Part shown: positions 39,913 through 50,331 of the stretch, in pieces
How the letters are laid out: each line of letters starts with the position of its first letter
Numbering within the stretch: the stretch's first letter is position 1
Assembly (NCBI GenBank): GCA_011391495.1
Contig: JAABQK010000001.1
Span: 124,001-188,000 of the forward strand
DNA: 64,000 nt
Direction of reading: 5' to 3'
Source: Hydrogenophaga sp.
Lineage (GTDB): Bacteria; Pseudomonadota; Gammaproteobacteria; Burkholderiales; Burkholderiaceae_C
Notes under the pieces: model-generated
The model's database searches: none
What the model was told of the DNA's origin: nothing
The model's input: only the letters and a program-made list of their open reading frames with translations
Program-made: the position numbers and the translations under genes

Positions 39913-40466
39913 GGTTTGTGTGCCTTGTCGCTGGCCGGGTGGTCGTCTTTCAGGTAGCGCGCAATGTACAGCCCTTGGCCGATGATGAAGATCACCGGAA
40001 AGACATAGCCCCAGAGCTTGAAGTTGACCCAGTCTTCGGTCGAATAATAGGCCGCCACATAGGCGTTGATGGCCGCCATGAACAGGAAGTAGCCGATCCA
40101 GACCACGGTCAGCCGTCCCCAGACCGCCTTGGGCAGCGTCAGCTGGCTGCCCAGCAGGATCTGCAGGAAGTTCTTCTTCCAGCCCCACAGCGCCGCCCCC
40201 AGCACGATGGCCATGCTGGCGTAGAGCACGGTGGGTTTCCATTTGATAAAGCGCTCGTCATGCAGCGCCAGCGTGAGCACACCAAACACGATCACCAGCA
40301 CCAGCGTCACCTTCTGCAGCGTCTGCAGGCGGCGGTCGATTGCGTAGATGATGCCGGTCTGCACCAGCGTGGCCACCATCAGAACGGCGGTGGCGGTGTA
40401 GATGTCGTGCAGCTTGTACGCCGCCACGAAGAGGGCGATGGGGAAAAAATCGATGAGGAAGCGCAT
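39909..40466 (-). CDS. yciB: Inner membrane septation protein YciB (septation protein A)
   Basis: 185 aa, about five membrane segments. [30 protein letters not shown] and [33 protein letters not shown] are hallmark segments of the YciB/IspA family linked to envelope synthesis and division. A GATAAT box lies 6 nt before the ATG with no Shine-Dalgarno sequence. First gene of the yciB-bolA-parvulin unit. Confidence 0.94.
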   Translation of the reverse strand: MRFLIDFFPIALFVAAYKLHDIYTATAVLMVATLVQTGIIYAIDRRLQTLQKVTLVLVIVFGVLTLALHDERFIKWKPTVLYASMAIVLGAALWGWKKNFLQILLGSQLTLPKAVWGRLTVVWIGYFLFMAAINAYVAAYYSTEDWVNFKLWGYVFPVIFIIGQGLYIARYLKDDHPASDKAHKP

Positions 40467-40472
40467 GGTCGG

Positions 40473-40478
40473 ATTATC
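40473..40478 (-). promoter_or_regulatory. GATAAT -10 box of yciB (possible leaderless transcript)
   Basis: Minus strand reads CCGATAATCCGACCATG: 6 nt from the hexamer to the start codon and no ribosome-binding site, the same arrangement as at dapC. Confidence 0.45.
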
Positions 40479-40679
40479 GGGGGTCCGATCGATACCCGTC
40501 TGGCGCAGGGCCTGTCCGTGGGCACCGTCCCGATGCCCGTGCCGGTCGCGGTGTTGCAAAGCAGCCGGGCACCGACGGTCCCTCGCCTCGGCGAACAGGC
40601 CGGGCATGGAACCCGGCGGCGCGCCGCGGGTCTATCTGCGAAGCGATCCAATCGTCACCCCGAATCATCCAGGAGCCTT

Positions 40680-41651
40680 ATGTCCATGTCATCCCAGGAA
40701 CTGCAATCCATCCTCACCATCGCCCTGCTGGCGGCGTTTGCCGACGGCCACAAAGCCGACACCGAACGCGAGGCGATCCGCCGCATGGCCGAGTCGCTCG
40801 AAAAAGACGCCGGCGGCGCCGGGCTCGCGAAGCTCTACCAGGACGTGCTGCTCCAGCGCGTGTCGCTCGACGACGCGCTGGGCGGCCTGACCGACCTGGG
40901 GCAGCGCCAGCTGGCCTATGAAATGGCGCTGTGCGTGTGCGACGCCGATGGTCGCCAGAGTCCGGCCGAAACGGCCTTTCTCGCCGATCTGAAAAGCCGC
41001 CTGCGCCTGGACGGGGCCGAGGTGGCCGCGTTCGAGCGGGAAGAAGGTGCACTGATGGACGCAGCCGAGACAGTGGTCCCCCTGGCGCCACGGGCACCCG
41101 CAGGTACCTCACCGGCGCAGCGGGTGGACGCGGCACGGGAGGCGGAACTGGACAAGTCGATCCTGAACACCGCACTGCTCAACGGTGCGCTGGAATTGCT
41201 GCCACAGTCCTGGGCGTCGATGGCGATCATTCCGCTGCAGGTGAAGATGGTCTACAACATCGGCCAGGCGCACGGGGTGGAGCTGGACCAGGGGCACATC
41301 CGGGAGTTCATTGCCGCCGTGGGCGTGGGCCTGACGTCGCAGTACCTTGAGCAGTTCGGCCGCAAATTGCTGGGGGGGCTGCTCGGCAAGGCGGCCGGGC
41401 GAGCCCTGGGCGGACTCGGCGGCGTGGCCACGGGCATGGCGTTTTCGTTTGCCACCACCTATGCACTGGGCCAGGTGGCCAAGCGCTATTACGCCGGCGG
41501 CCGTGTGATGAGCACGGCCCTGCTGCAGGAAACCTTCCAGAGCCTGCTCGTCCCGGCCAAGCAGATGCAGGCGCAGTACCTGCCGCAGATACAGCAGACC
41601 GCGGCCACGCTGGACGCCGGCAAGGTGCTGGCGATGGTGCGCGGCGCCTGA
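40680..41651 (+). CDS. TerB-domain/DUF533-like protein
   Basis: 323 aa. The N-terminal TerB-like helical domain (about 1-125) has LLAAFADGHKADTEREAIRRMA and DADGRQSPAETAFLADL, acidic pairs typical of TerB. The C-terminal half is hydrophobic and Gly/Ala-rich (LLGGLLGKAAGRALGGLGGVATGMAFSFATTYALGQVAKRYYAGGR), like the DUF697 tail that may associate with membrane. AGGAG precedes the ATG. The function is not established; tellurite resistance should not be assumed. Convergent with cysK. Confidence 0.75.
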   Translation: MSMSSQELQSILTIALLAAFADGHKADTEREAIRRMAESLEKDAGGAGLAKLYQDVLLQRVSLDDALGGLTDLGQRQLAYEMALCVCDADGRQSPAETAFLADLKSRLRLDGAEVAAFEREEGALMDAAETVVPLAPRAPAGTSPAQRVDAAREAELDKSILNTALLNGALELLPQSWASMAIIPLQVKMVYNIGQAHGVELDQGHIREFIAAVGVGLTSQYLEQFGRKLLGGLLGKAAGRALGGLGGVATGMAFSFATTYALGQVAKRYYAGGRVMSTALLQETFQSLLVPAKQMQAQYLPQIQQTAATLDAGKVLAMVRGA

Positions 41652-41740
41652 TCGGCCATTTCCTCGCCTGTCTGCGCCGCACGATTCCGGCACGTACCCC
41701 CTCGACAGCCGGGATCGGCTGGACGCCCGGTTTCCTGGCG

Positions 41741-41765
41741 CCGCGCCGCCACGGCAGCGGCGCGG
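41741..41765. terminator. GC-rich hairpin between convergent genes
   Basis: CCGCGCCGC, a 7-nt loop, GCGGCGCGG: a perfect 9-bp stem, 7 nt past the cysK stop and about 90 nt past the TerB-like stop. No T-run, so termination (possibly for both strands) is only likely. Confidence 0.5.
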
Positions 41766-41772
41766 CCCGGGA

Positions 41773-42693
41773 TCATTCGGGCAGGAAGTCTTCGACCGAG
41801 AGGTAACGTTCGCCGGTGTCGTAGTTGAAACCGAGCACCACGGCGTTGGGGTGCAACTCGGGCAGCTTCTGCGCGATGGCGGCGAGTGTGGCGCCGGAGG
41901 AAATGCCCACCAGCATGCCTTCTTCGCGCGCGCAGCGGCGCGCCATTTCCCGGGCAGCTTCGCCATCGACCTGGATCACGCCGTCGAGCAGGGTCCTGTC
42001 CAGGTTCTCGGGAACAAAGCCGGCCCCAATGCCCTGGATCGGGTGCACACCGGGGCTGCCGCCGGAGAGCACCGGCGAGGCCGAAGGCTCCACCGCATAG
42101 ACCTTGATCTTGGGCCACCTCGCCTTGAGCACCTTGGCGCATCCCGTGAGGTGGCCACCGGTCCCCACGCCGGTGATCATCACGTCAACGCCCTCGGGGA
42201 AGTCGGCGATGATTTCCTGCGCCGTGGTTTGCGCATGCACCGCCACGTTGGCCGGGTTGGTGAACTGCTGCGGCATCCACGCGCCAGGGGTGCTGGCCAC
42301 GATGGCTTCGGCACGGTCGATGGCGCCTTTCATGCCCTGTTCGCGTGGCGTGAGGTCAACGCGGGCACCGTAGGCCAGCATGAGGCGGCGGCGCTCGATC
42401 GACATGCTGTCGGGCATGACCAGCACCAGCTGGTAACCCTTGACGGCGGCCACGACGGCCAGACCAATGCCGGTGTTGCCTGAGGTGGGTTCGACGATGG
42501 TGCCGCCGGGTTTCAGCGCGCCGGTCTGTTCCGCGTATTCCACCATGGCCAGCGCGATGCGGTCCTTGATGGAACCACCGGGGTTGCCACGTTCGGACTT
42601 GATCCACACCTGCTGCGGAGCATGCGCAAACAGCTTGTTGATGCGCACATGCGGTGTGCGACCGATGGTCTGGAGGATGTTCTGGGCTCTCAT
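41773..42693 (-). CDS. cysK: Cysteine synthase (O-acetylserine sulfhydrylase)
   Basis: 306 aa PLP enzyme joining O-acetylserine and sulfide into cysteine. PLP lysine 43 is in GGSIKDR, the substrate loop TSGNTG spans 70-75, and the PLP-phosphate loop is [34 protein letters not shown] is the CysK-type segment, favouring CysK over CysM. It is third in a minus-strand run selO-msrB-cysK (27-nt gap), grouping sulfur and redox functions. Confidence 0.93.
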   Translation of the reverse strand: MRAQNILQTIGRTPHVRINKLFAHAPQQVWIKSERGNPGGSIKDRIALAMVEYAEQTGALKPGGTIVEPTSGNTGIGLAVVAAVKGYQLVLVMPDSMSIERRRLMLAYGARVDLTPREQGMKGAIDRAEAIVASTPGAWMPQQFTNPANVAVHAQTTAQEIIADFPEGVDVMITGVGTGGHLTGCAKVLKARWPKIKVYAVEPSASPVLSGGSPGVHPIQGIGAGFVPENLDRTLLDGVIQVDGEAAREMARRCAREEGMLVGISSGATLAAIAQKLPELHPNAVVLGFNYDTGERYLSVEDFLPE

Positions 42694-42720
42694 CGACGTC
42701 CTGGAGTCTGGGTTCTCGGC

Positions 42721-43137
42721 CTACTCCGCTGGCCCGGGTTCGTGTCCCAGCGATGCCGAGTTCATACAGTATCGCAGGCCGGTGGGCGCCGGACCATCCT
42801 CGAATACGTGGCCCAGGTGCGCGCCGCACTGGCTGCACACCGTCTCCACGCGCACCATGCCGTGGCTGTGGTCGGTGATCTCGGTGATGGCGCCAGGGAT
42901 GGCCTTCCAGAAGCTGGGCCAGCCGCAGCCGGCGTCGAACTTGGTGCCGGCGTCGAAGAGGTGGTTGCCGCAGCAGATGCAGTGGTAGCTGCCATCGGCC
43001 CAGACAGCCTCGTATTTGCCGGTGAAGGGGCGTTCGGTGCGGGCGTGGCGGGTCACTTCGAAGGCCGCAGGCTCGGCCCCCTTCTGTGCCAGCAGGGCGC
43101 GCCATTCGGCTTCGGTTTTCTGGATCGGGAAGGTCAT
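42721..43137 (-). CDS. msrB: Peptide-methionine (R)-S-oxide reductase MsrB
   Basis: 138 aa. Reduces methionine-R-sulfoxide in proteins. Zinc cysteines are CICC (53, 56) and CSQC (101, 104), and the catalytic Cys124 is in RYCMNSASL; no Sec codon. GWPSFWKAI and [10 protein letters not shown] are family signatures. It is 22 nt downstream of selO and 27 nt upstream of cysK. Confidence 0.97.
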   Translation of the reverse strand: MTFPIQKTEAEWRALLAQKGAEPAAFEVTRHARTERPFTGKYEAVWADGSYHCICCGNHLFDAGTKFDAGCGWPSFWKAIPGAITEITDHSHGMVRVETVCSQCGAHLGHVFEDGPAPTGLRYCMNSASLGHEPGPAE

Positions 43138-43159
43138 GGCGTTCTCCTGGCGTGCGGGT

Positions 43160-44671
43160 TCACGATGAACAGCTGATTTCAATCTGCGAGGCCCATTCCG
43201 GCGGGAAAGCGGCCAGGTCTTCGTGGCCGGGCAGGGCAGTGAAGGGCGTTTCCAGCGCGGCGTGCAGGCGCTGAAGATAGCCAAAGTCGCCCTGACGGGC
43301 GTGCTGGATCGCGATTTCACCGAGGTGGTTGCGCAGCACGATCTGGGGGTTGGTGGCCAGCATCTGCGCCTGCGTGGCCGCGGCGTCGAAACCGGGCTGG
43401 CTGCGAAGCCGTTCGCGCCACTGCTGCGACCAGGCATCGAAAGCGTCGCGTTGCAGGAACAGGTCGCGCACGGGTTCGATGGCTGCGCTCGCCGTGGCGG
43501 CATCGGCGCCGGGGGTGGCAAAGCCGGCAGCGGCCAGCGACAGGCGGCGCCAGAAAATGGTGAAGTCCACCGCATCCTGAGCGAGCAGCTGCATCACCGT
43601 TTCGGTCAGCGGCTCGTCGCCCGCCTGCGGCTGGGGCAGTCCGAGCTTGGCACCCATGCGACGCTGCAGCGCCGCCGGGAAGAGTGCTTTGTATGGCTCC
43701 AGCGCCTCCAGCGCCTGTTGCGGGTCCTCCATCAGCGGCAACAGGGCCTGCCCCAGGCAGAACAGGTTCCAGTAGGCGATGTTGGGCTGCCGCTGGTAGG
43801 CGTAGCGCCCGGCGCCATCGGTGTGGTTGCAGATGTGGGCCGGGTTGAAGGCGTCCATGAACTGGAACGGGCCGTAGTCGATCGTCAGGCCCAGGATGCT
43901 CATGTTGTCGGTGTTCATCACCCCGTGGCAAAAGCCCACGGCCTGCCATTGCGCCATGAGCTCGGCGGTGCGCGCGCTCACGGCTTCGAGCAGGCGGGCG
44001 TAGGGGTTGCCGTCCTGGGCGTGGCAGGCGGGGTAGAAGTGCTGGATGACGAAGTCGGCCAGCTGGCGCAGCTCCGTGTGCTGGCCGCTGTGCGAAAAAT
44101 GCTCGAAATGGCCAAAGCGGATGAAGCTCGGTGCCACCCGGGTGACCACGGCCGCGGTCTCGATCTCTTCGCGGCGGATGGGCGCGTCGGACCCGGTGAC
44201 GCAGAGCGCCCGGCTGGTGGGGATGCCCAGCGCGTGCATGGCTTCGCTGCAGAGGAATTCGCGGATCGAGCTGCGCAGGACGGCGCGGCCGTCGCCCATG
44301 CGGGAAAAGGGCGTGAGACCCGCGCCCTTGAGCTGGACTTCCAGTGGACCATTCGCGCCGGGCAACTCCCCGAGCAGGATCGCCCGACCATCGCCCAGCT
44401 GCCCGGCCCAGCGGCCGAACTGGTGGCCGCTGTACACGCTGGCCAGAGGGCGCATGCCGGGCAGCAGCTGGTTGCCGGTGAAGACCTGCAGGGCTTCGTC
44501 GCTGCCCAGCCAGCGCTCGTCCAGTCCCAGTTCGCGCGCGACGGCCCGGCTGGCACCCACGAGGTAAGGCGCGGGCAGCGGGGACGGGAGCCGCTCGCTG
44601 TGGAAGGCAGGGCCGAGTTCGGCGAACCGGTGGGTCCAGGCGCTGGGTGCCTGGGAGGGTGACTGGATCAT
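43160..44671 (-). CDS. selO: SelO family protein adenylyltransferase (YdiU)
   Basis: 503 aa pseudokinase-fold enzyme that AMPylates proteins, linked to redox control. Visible: [49 protein letters not shown] (nucleotide-binding Lys and Arg), and the catalytic-loop/metal run [25 protein letters not shown]. It ends Ser-Cys-Ser-Ser: the Cys-Ser-Ser matches the Sec-Ser-Ser end of animal selenoprotein O, so Cys501 replaces Sec. The start at [10 protein letters not shown] was chosen; upstream sequence is non-homologous. Confidence 0.95.
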   Translation of the reverse strand: MIQSPSQAPSAWTHRFAELGPAFHSERLPSPLPAPYLVGASRAVARELGLDERWLGSDEALQVFTGNQLLPGMRPLASVYSGHQFGRWAGQLGDGRAILLGELPGANGPLEVQLKGAGLTPFSRMGDGRAVLRSSIREFLCSEAMHALGIPTSRALCVTGSDAPIRREEIETAAVVTRVAPSFIRFGHFEHFSHSGQHTELRQLADFVIQHFYPACHAQDGNPYARLLEAVSARTAELMAQWQAVGFCHGVMNTDNMSILGLTIDYGPFQFMDAFNPAHICNHTDGAGRYAYQRQPNIAYWNLFCLGQALLPLMEDPQQALEALEPYKALFPAALQRRMGAKLGLPQPQAGDEPLTETVMQLLAQDAVDFTIFWRRLSLAAAGFATPGADAATASAAIEPVRDLFLQRDAFDAWSQQWRERLRSQPGFDAAATQAQMLATNPQIVLRNHLGEIAIQHARQGDFGYLQRLHAALETPFTALPGHEDLAAFPPEWASQIEISCSS

Positions 44672-44764
44672 GGTCTGGATTGTCTCCGACACGACTTCAA
44701 CCCACCGGCAGCCGGGCCATACGGGGCAACCCGGTGGGGGGTGGGGGGTGGACTGCGGCATGAT

Positions 44765-44776
44765 GCGAACGCTTGT
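44765..44776. promoter_or_regulatory. Putative TetR-type operator at the acyl-CoA ligase promoter
   Basis: GCGAACGCTTGT, just after a -10-like CATGAT (44759-44764) and 33 nt before the ATG. It resembles ACGACCGTTCGT at 53319, placed the same way downstream of a -10. Imperfect palindrome. Confidence 0.4.
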
Positions 44777-44808
44777 TCTTTTCGTCAAAGCCACACAAGG
44801 AGATTCCC

Positions 44809-46452
<1,644 letters not shown>

Positions 46453-46459
46453 GACCGTC

Positions 46460-47752
46460 GTGTCTGAGTGTGGGGACCGCATGCCGGTGGACAACGGGCG
46501 AAGGCGTCTGTTGTGGCTGGCGCCTGCCCTGTACGCAACAGGTCTTTCGGCTGCGGGGCCGGCTGCCGGGCCTCAGACCACCCTGGCCGGGCATCCGGTG
46601 CGCATCGCGTTCATCGACCCGCTGTCCGGCCCCGCGGCCGATATCGGCCGCAACAGCTTGCGCAGCTGGCAGTTCATGGCGTCCGAACTGGCGGGAACCG
46701 ACAACCCGGCGGGCGTGCGCTGTGTGGTGGCGGGTTTCGACAACAAGGGATCGCCACGGGAAAGCCTGAACGCGTTCAAGGCCGCGGTCGACCAGGGCTT
46801 TCGCTTCATCGTGCAGGGCAACGGGTCGGGCGTGGCCGCCACCCTGTCGGACGCGGTGACACGGTACAACCTGCGCCGTCCGGACGATCCCGTGGTCTAC
46901 ATCAACTACGCGGCCATGGACCCGGCACTGACCAACGAGCTCTGCAGCTTCTGGCATTTCCGGATCGACGCCGACACCAGCATGAAGATGGCCGCGCTGA
47001 CCCGCTTCATGGCGGAGCAGCCGGCCCTGAGCCGTGTGTTCCTGCTGAACCAGAATTACGAGCATGGGCAGCAGTTCTCCCGTTATTTCCGGCAGTTCAT
47101 GGCACACCAGCGCGCCGATCTGCAGATCGTCGGCGACGAACTGCACGCGCCATTTCGGGGTCATGACTTCAGCAGCCATGTGCGGCAGATGAGGGACTCT
47201 GGCGCGCAGGCACTGGTCACGGGCAACTGGGGCGCCGATCTGAGGGGGCTGATCCAGGCGCTGCAGAAAGAGCGGCTGCAGATCCCGCTGTACGCGTATT
47301 ACCCGGCCCTGAGTGGCGTGCCCGAGCTGCTGGCCAGGGGCGATGGACGCATACCGGTGTACCAGGTGGCCTGCAACCACAGCAACCACGAAGGCCGGAT
47401 CGGTCAGCTCGCCAGCCGCTTCCGCCAGCAGACCGGCGAGGACCTGGTGGTCTTCTCCAGCTTCGACGGCATGGTCATGCTGCTGCAGGGCATCGCCCAG
47501 GCGCGCTCTGCCCGGGCGGCGGAGGTGGCGGCCCGCATGAGCGGCCTGCGCTTTCAGGGGTTCGATGGTCCGGTGCAGCTGCGCGCGGAAGACCATCAGC
47601 TGCAAAAGGGCGTCTACATTTCGCGCTGGCAGAAGGTGGATGCGCGCCATCCGCGCGGTGCCGAGGGCACCGGCTACACCTTCGTGCCGATCCGTCGCTT
47701 TGAGTCCGACCAAATCACCGGCCCTGTCCGTTGCCGGATGCAGCGGCCGTGA
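46460..47752 (+). CDS. ABC transporter substrate-binding protein, Liv type (paralogue 1)
   Basis: 430 aa from a GTG; an in-frame ATG at 46481 (MPVDNGRRRLLWLAP) is an alternative that puts the signal peptide first. The GRRRLLWL core looks like a weak Tat or ordinary Sec signal. The mature part is a Peripla_BP_6 fold (VRIAFIDPLSGPAADIGRNSLRSWQFMA; DNKGSPRESLNAFKAA; FLLNQNYEHGQQFSRYF; VTGNWGADLRGLIQAL). It shares many blocks with the next binding-protein gene, so the two arose by duplication. It lies 7 nt after the ligase gene. Ligand unknown. Confidence 0.88.
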   Translation: MSECGDRMPVDNGRRRLLWLAPALYATGLSAAGPAAGPQTTLAGHPVRIAFIDPLSGPAADIGRNSLRSWQFMASELAGTDNPAGVRCVVAGFDNKGSPRESLNAFKAAVDQGFRFIVQGNGSGVAATLSDAVTRYNLRRPDDPVVYINYAAMDPALTNELCSFWHFRIDADTSMKMAALTRFMAEQPALSRVFLLNQNYEHGQQFSRYFRQFMAHQRADLQIVGDELHAPFRGHDFSSHVRQMRDSGAQALVTGNWGADLRGLIQALQKERLQIPLYAYYPALSGVPELLARGDGRIPVYQVACNHSNHEGRIGQLASRFRQQTGEDLVVFSSFDGMVMLLQGIAQARSARAAEVAARMSGLRFQGFDGPVQLRAEDHQLQKGVYISRWQKVDARHPRGAEGTGYTFVPIRRFESDQITGPVRCRMQRP

Positions 47753-47810
47753 GGGCAGGCCCACCCGTGGTGGCGTCTGGCGCACCGCGTTTTGCTTGGC
47801 TTGCTAGGGT

Positions 47811-47824
47811 TGTGCGAGCGCACA
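47811..47824. promoter_or_regulatory. 14-bp palindrome upstream of the second binding-protein gene
   Basis: TGTGCG-AG-CGCACA, 96 nt before the start at 47920, inside the 167-bp gap that separates the two binding-protein genes. A possible operator; the rest of this gap shows only the AAGGAG ribosome site. Confidence 0.3.
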
Positions 47825-47919
47825 GTCGCTTGCGCGATAGGGGCTAAGGGCAATCCCTGAGGGGCATCCGTGAGGTGCAGGCTACGCTCGAACCTTTCCC
47901 ACCACAAGGAGTCCGACCC

Positions 47920-49152
47920 ATGCGTTTCGTCGTGAAATCTGTTGCCATCGCTGCCCTGTCGCTGACCATGGCCAGCGCCTTCGCCCAGAAAGGCGAAACC
48001 GTGAAGATCGCCCTGATCGATCCGCAGACTGGCCTGATGGGCCCGCTGGGGATGAACCAGCTGCGCAGCTGGCAGTACTTCGCCGAGAAGTTCAGCGCCA
48101 GCAACCCGGCGGGCGTGAAGTTCGAGATGGTTGCCTTCGACAACAAGCTCAGCCCGGCCGAAAGCCTGAACGCCTTCAAGGCTGCGCTGGACCAGGGAGT
48201 CCGCTACATCGCCCAGGGCAACGGATCGTCGGTGGCCGGTGCGCTGATCGACGCCGTCAACAAGCACAACGAACGCAATCCCGGCAAGGAGGTGGTCTTC
48301 CTCAACTACGCCGCGGTGGACCCCGATTTCACCAACAGCAAATGCAGCTACTGGCACTTCCGCTTCGATGCCGACACCTCCATGAAGATGGAGGCCATGA
48401 CGACCTTCATGAAGGACCAGAAGGACGTCCAGAAGGTTTACCTGCTCAACCAGAACTACTCGCATGGTCAGCAGGTGGCGAAGTTCGCCAAGGAGAACCT
48501 GAAGCGCAAGCGCCCCGACGTCCAGGTGGTGGGTGAAGACCTGCACCCGCTGGCCCAGGTGCGCGACTTCGCGCCCTACATCGCCAAGATCAAGGCTTCC
48601 GGCGCCGACACCGTGATCACTGGCAACTGGGGATCTGACCTCGCGCTGCTGATCAAGGCCGCCAACGAAGGCGGCTACACCGGCAAGTTCTACACCTACT
48701 ACACCGGCGTGACAGGCACCCCCACGGCGCTGGGCACCGGCGGTGAAGGCCGCGTGTTCCAGGTGGCCTACTCGCACTACAACATGGGCGGCCAGATGGG
48801 CCAGTGGATGGCCGAGTTCAAGACCAAGTACAAGGACGACATGTTCACCGGCGCCATTCCCTCCGCCTTCAACGTGCTGGGCACGGCCATGGCCAAGGCC
48901 AAGTCCACCGACCCGGTGAAGGTGGCTGCGGCCATGGAAGGCCTGAAGGTCAACAACTTCAATGGTGAAGTGGAAGTGCGCAAGCTTGACCACCAGCTGC
49001 AGCAGCCGCTGTACCTGACGGTCTGGCAGAAGGCCGACAAGAAGTACCCCTACAGCCCGGAAAACACCGGCATGACGCTGGCCCCGGTGAAAGAGTTTCC
49101 GTCCTACATCTCCAGTACGCCCACCAGCTGCCAGATGAAGCGTCCGGGCTGA
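47920..49152 (+). CDS. ABC transporter substrate-binding protein, Liv type (paralogue 2)
   Basis: 410 aa. Sec signal peptide MRFVVKSVAIAALSLTMASAFAQ. Peripla_BP_6 fold: VKIALIDPQTGLMGPLGMNQLRSWQYFAEKF, FDNKLSPAESLNAFKAALDQG, VFLNYAAVDPDFTNSKCSYWHFRFDADTSMKM. AAGGAG precedes the ATG. Its gene directly precedes the permease genes, so it is the likely cognate receptor. The family covers branched amino acids, but its neighbours (acyl-CoA enzymes) suggest an aromatic or aliphatic carboxylate or similar compound; this is inference. Confidence 0.92.
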   Translation: MRFVVKSVAIAALSLTMASAFAQKGETVKIALIDPQTGLMGPLGMNQLRSWQYFAEKFSASNPAGVKFEMVAFDNKLSPAESLNAFKAALDQGVRYIAQGNGSSVAGALIDAVNKHNERNPGKEVVFLNYAAVDPDFTNSKCSYWHFRFDADTSMKMEAMTTFMKDQKDVQKVYLLNQNYSHGQQVAKFAKENLKRKRPDVQVVGEDLHPLAQVRDFAPYIAKIKASGADTVITGNWGSDLALLIKAANEGGYTGKFYTYYTGVTGTPTALGTGGEGRVFQVAYSHYNMGGQMGQWMAEFKTKYKDDMFTGAIPSAFNVLGTAMAKAKSTDPVKVAAAMEGLKVNNFNGEVEVRKLDHQLQQPLYLTVWQKADKKYPYSPENTGMTLAPVKEFPSYISSTPTSCQMKRPG

Positions 49153-49228
49153 TACCCGTCTGAATCGGGGTGTGCCCCCCACCCGATCCCGGTTATCGTC
49201 GGGCAGCGGGTGGGGCGGTTTTTCCCCA

Positions 49229-49263
49229 GGGGCCCGGGTGCCATCGAGCACCCCCGGCGCCCC
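49229..49263 (+). other. Stable hairpin between binding-protein and permease genes
   Basis: GGGTGC, loop CATCGA, GCACCC, with an outer GGGGC/GCCCC pair. No T-run. Such hairpins often protect the upstream binding-protein mRNA so that it is made in excess. Confidence 0.5.
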
Positions 49264-49303
49264 GACCATTTCCCAGATTTTTGCGCCAGGAAAGGCCTGC
49301 TTC

Positions 49304-50326
49304 ATGGAGTTCTTCATCATCTCCATGCTCAACGGCGTCAGCTACGGCCTGCTGCTGTTCATGTTGAGCTCGGGGCTCACCCTCATCTTCAGCATGATGG
49401 GGGTGCTCAATTTCGCGCACGCCAGCTTTTACATGCTGGGGGCCTACATCGGCTACTCGGTGTCGCAGCTGGTGGGCTTCTGGCCTGGCCTGTTCGTTGC
49501 CCCCTTGCTGGTGGGTGTCCTGGGCGCGCTCTTCGAGCGCCTGACCCTGCGCAAGGTGCACAAGTTCGGCCATGTTCCCGAACTGCTGGTGACCTTTGGC
49601 CTGTCCTACATCCTGCTGGAGCTGGTGCAGCTCATCTGGGGCCGCACCGCGGTGGAGTTTCTGCCGCCCGAACTGCTGCGCGGCCCGGCCTTCACACTGG
49701 TGCACCACGCCAACGACTCGCTGGAGCTGTTCTGGGGTGCGGTGGGCGGATCGGTCTGCAGCGCCGAGGGCGTGATCTGCTCGCCGTTCCCGGCCACGCG
49801 CGCCTTCATGATGCTGGTGGCGCTGCTGATGCTCGTGTCGCTCTGGCTGCTGCTCACCCGCACCCGGATCGGTCTCATCATCCAGGCCGCGCTCACCCAT
49901 CCCGAGATGGTGGAAAGCCTGGGACACAACGTCCCCCGCGTGCTCATGCTGGTCTTTGGCGCCGGCACCGGTCTGGCCGGTCTGGCCGGTGTGATCGGCG
50001 GCAGCACCTTCGTGACCGAGCCGAACATGGCGGCCACAGTGGGTTCGGTCATCTTCGTGGTGGTGGTGGTGGGGGGCATGGGCTCGCTCTCGGGCGCCTT
50101 CCTGGCGTCGCTGCTGATCGGCGTGATCCAGACCTTTGCCATCGGCCTGGATCATTCCTTCGTCAGCGTGGCCCAGCAGGTCGGCCTGCAGGTGTCAGAC
50201 ACGATGCGCGAGAACTCGGTGCTCAAGCTCACGCTGTCACAGGTGGCGCCGATCCTGCCGTATCTGTTTCTGGTCCTGATCCTGATCTTCCGGCCCAAGG
50301 GGCTTCTGGGTACCCGGGAAGGGTGA
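49304..50326 (+). CDS. livH: Branched-chain amino acid-type ABC permease LivH
   Basis: 340 aa, about eight membrane segments. GLTLIFSMMGVLNFAHASFYMLGAYIGY is the LivH family start, and VVVVVGGMGSLSGAFLASLLIGV the signature loop. Forms the inner-membrane channel with LivM. MEFFIISMLNG was chosen as start because it begins the first membrane helix. The stop is 5 nt from livM. Confidence 0.93.
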   Translation: MEFFIISMLNGVSYGLLLFMLSSGLTLIFSMMGVLNFAHASFYMLGAYIGYSVSQLVGFWPGLFVAPLLVGVLGALFERLTLRKVHKFGHVPELLVTFGLSYILLELVQLIWGRTAVEFLPPELLRGPAFTLVHHANDSLELFWGAVGGSVCSAEGVICSPFPATRAFMMLVALLMLVSLWLLLTRTRIGLIIQAALTHPEMVESLGHNVPRVLMLVFGAGTGLAGLAGVIGGSTFVTEPNMAATVGSVIFVVVVVGGMGSLSGAFLASLLIGVIQTFAIGLDHSFVSVAQQVGLQVSDTMRENSVLKLTLSQVAPILPYLFLVLILIFRPKGLLGTREG

Positions 50327-50331
50327 GCGGT

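Noticed and set aside
40680-41651. Tellurite-resistance system at the TerB-like gene
   Set aside because: No other ter genes (terC, terD, terZ) are near; the TerB fold alone does not indicate resistance.
44731-44752. G-rich tract upstream of the acyl-CoA ligase as a regulatory G-quadruplex
   Set aside because: The outer G-runs are only two bases; too weak compared with the tract at 37174.
47753-47919. Complete promoter between the two binding-protein genes
   Set aside because: No -35/-10 pair with acceptable spacing could be assigned; only a palindrome and a ribosome site are visible.
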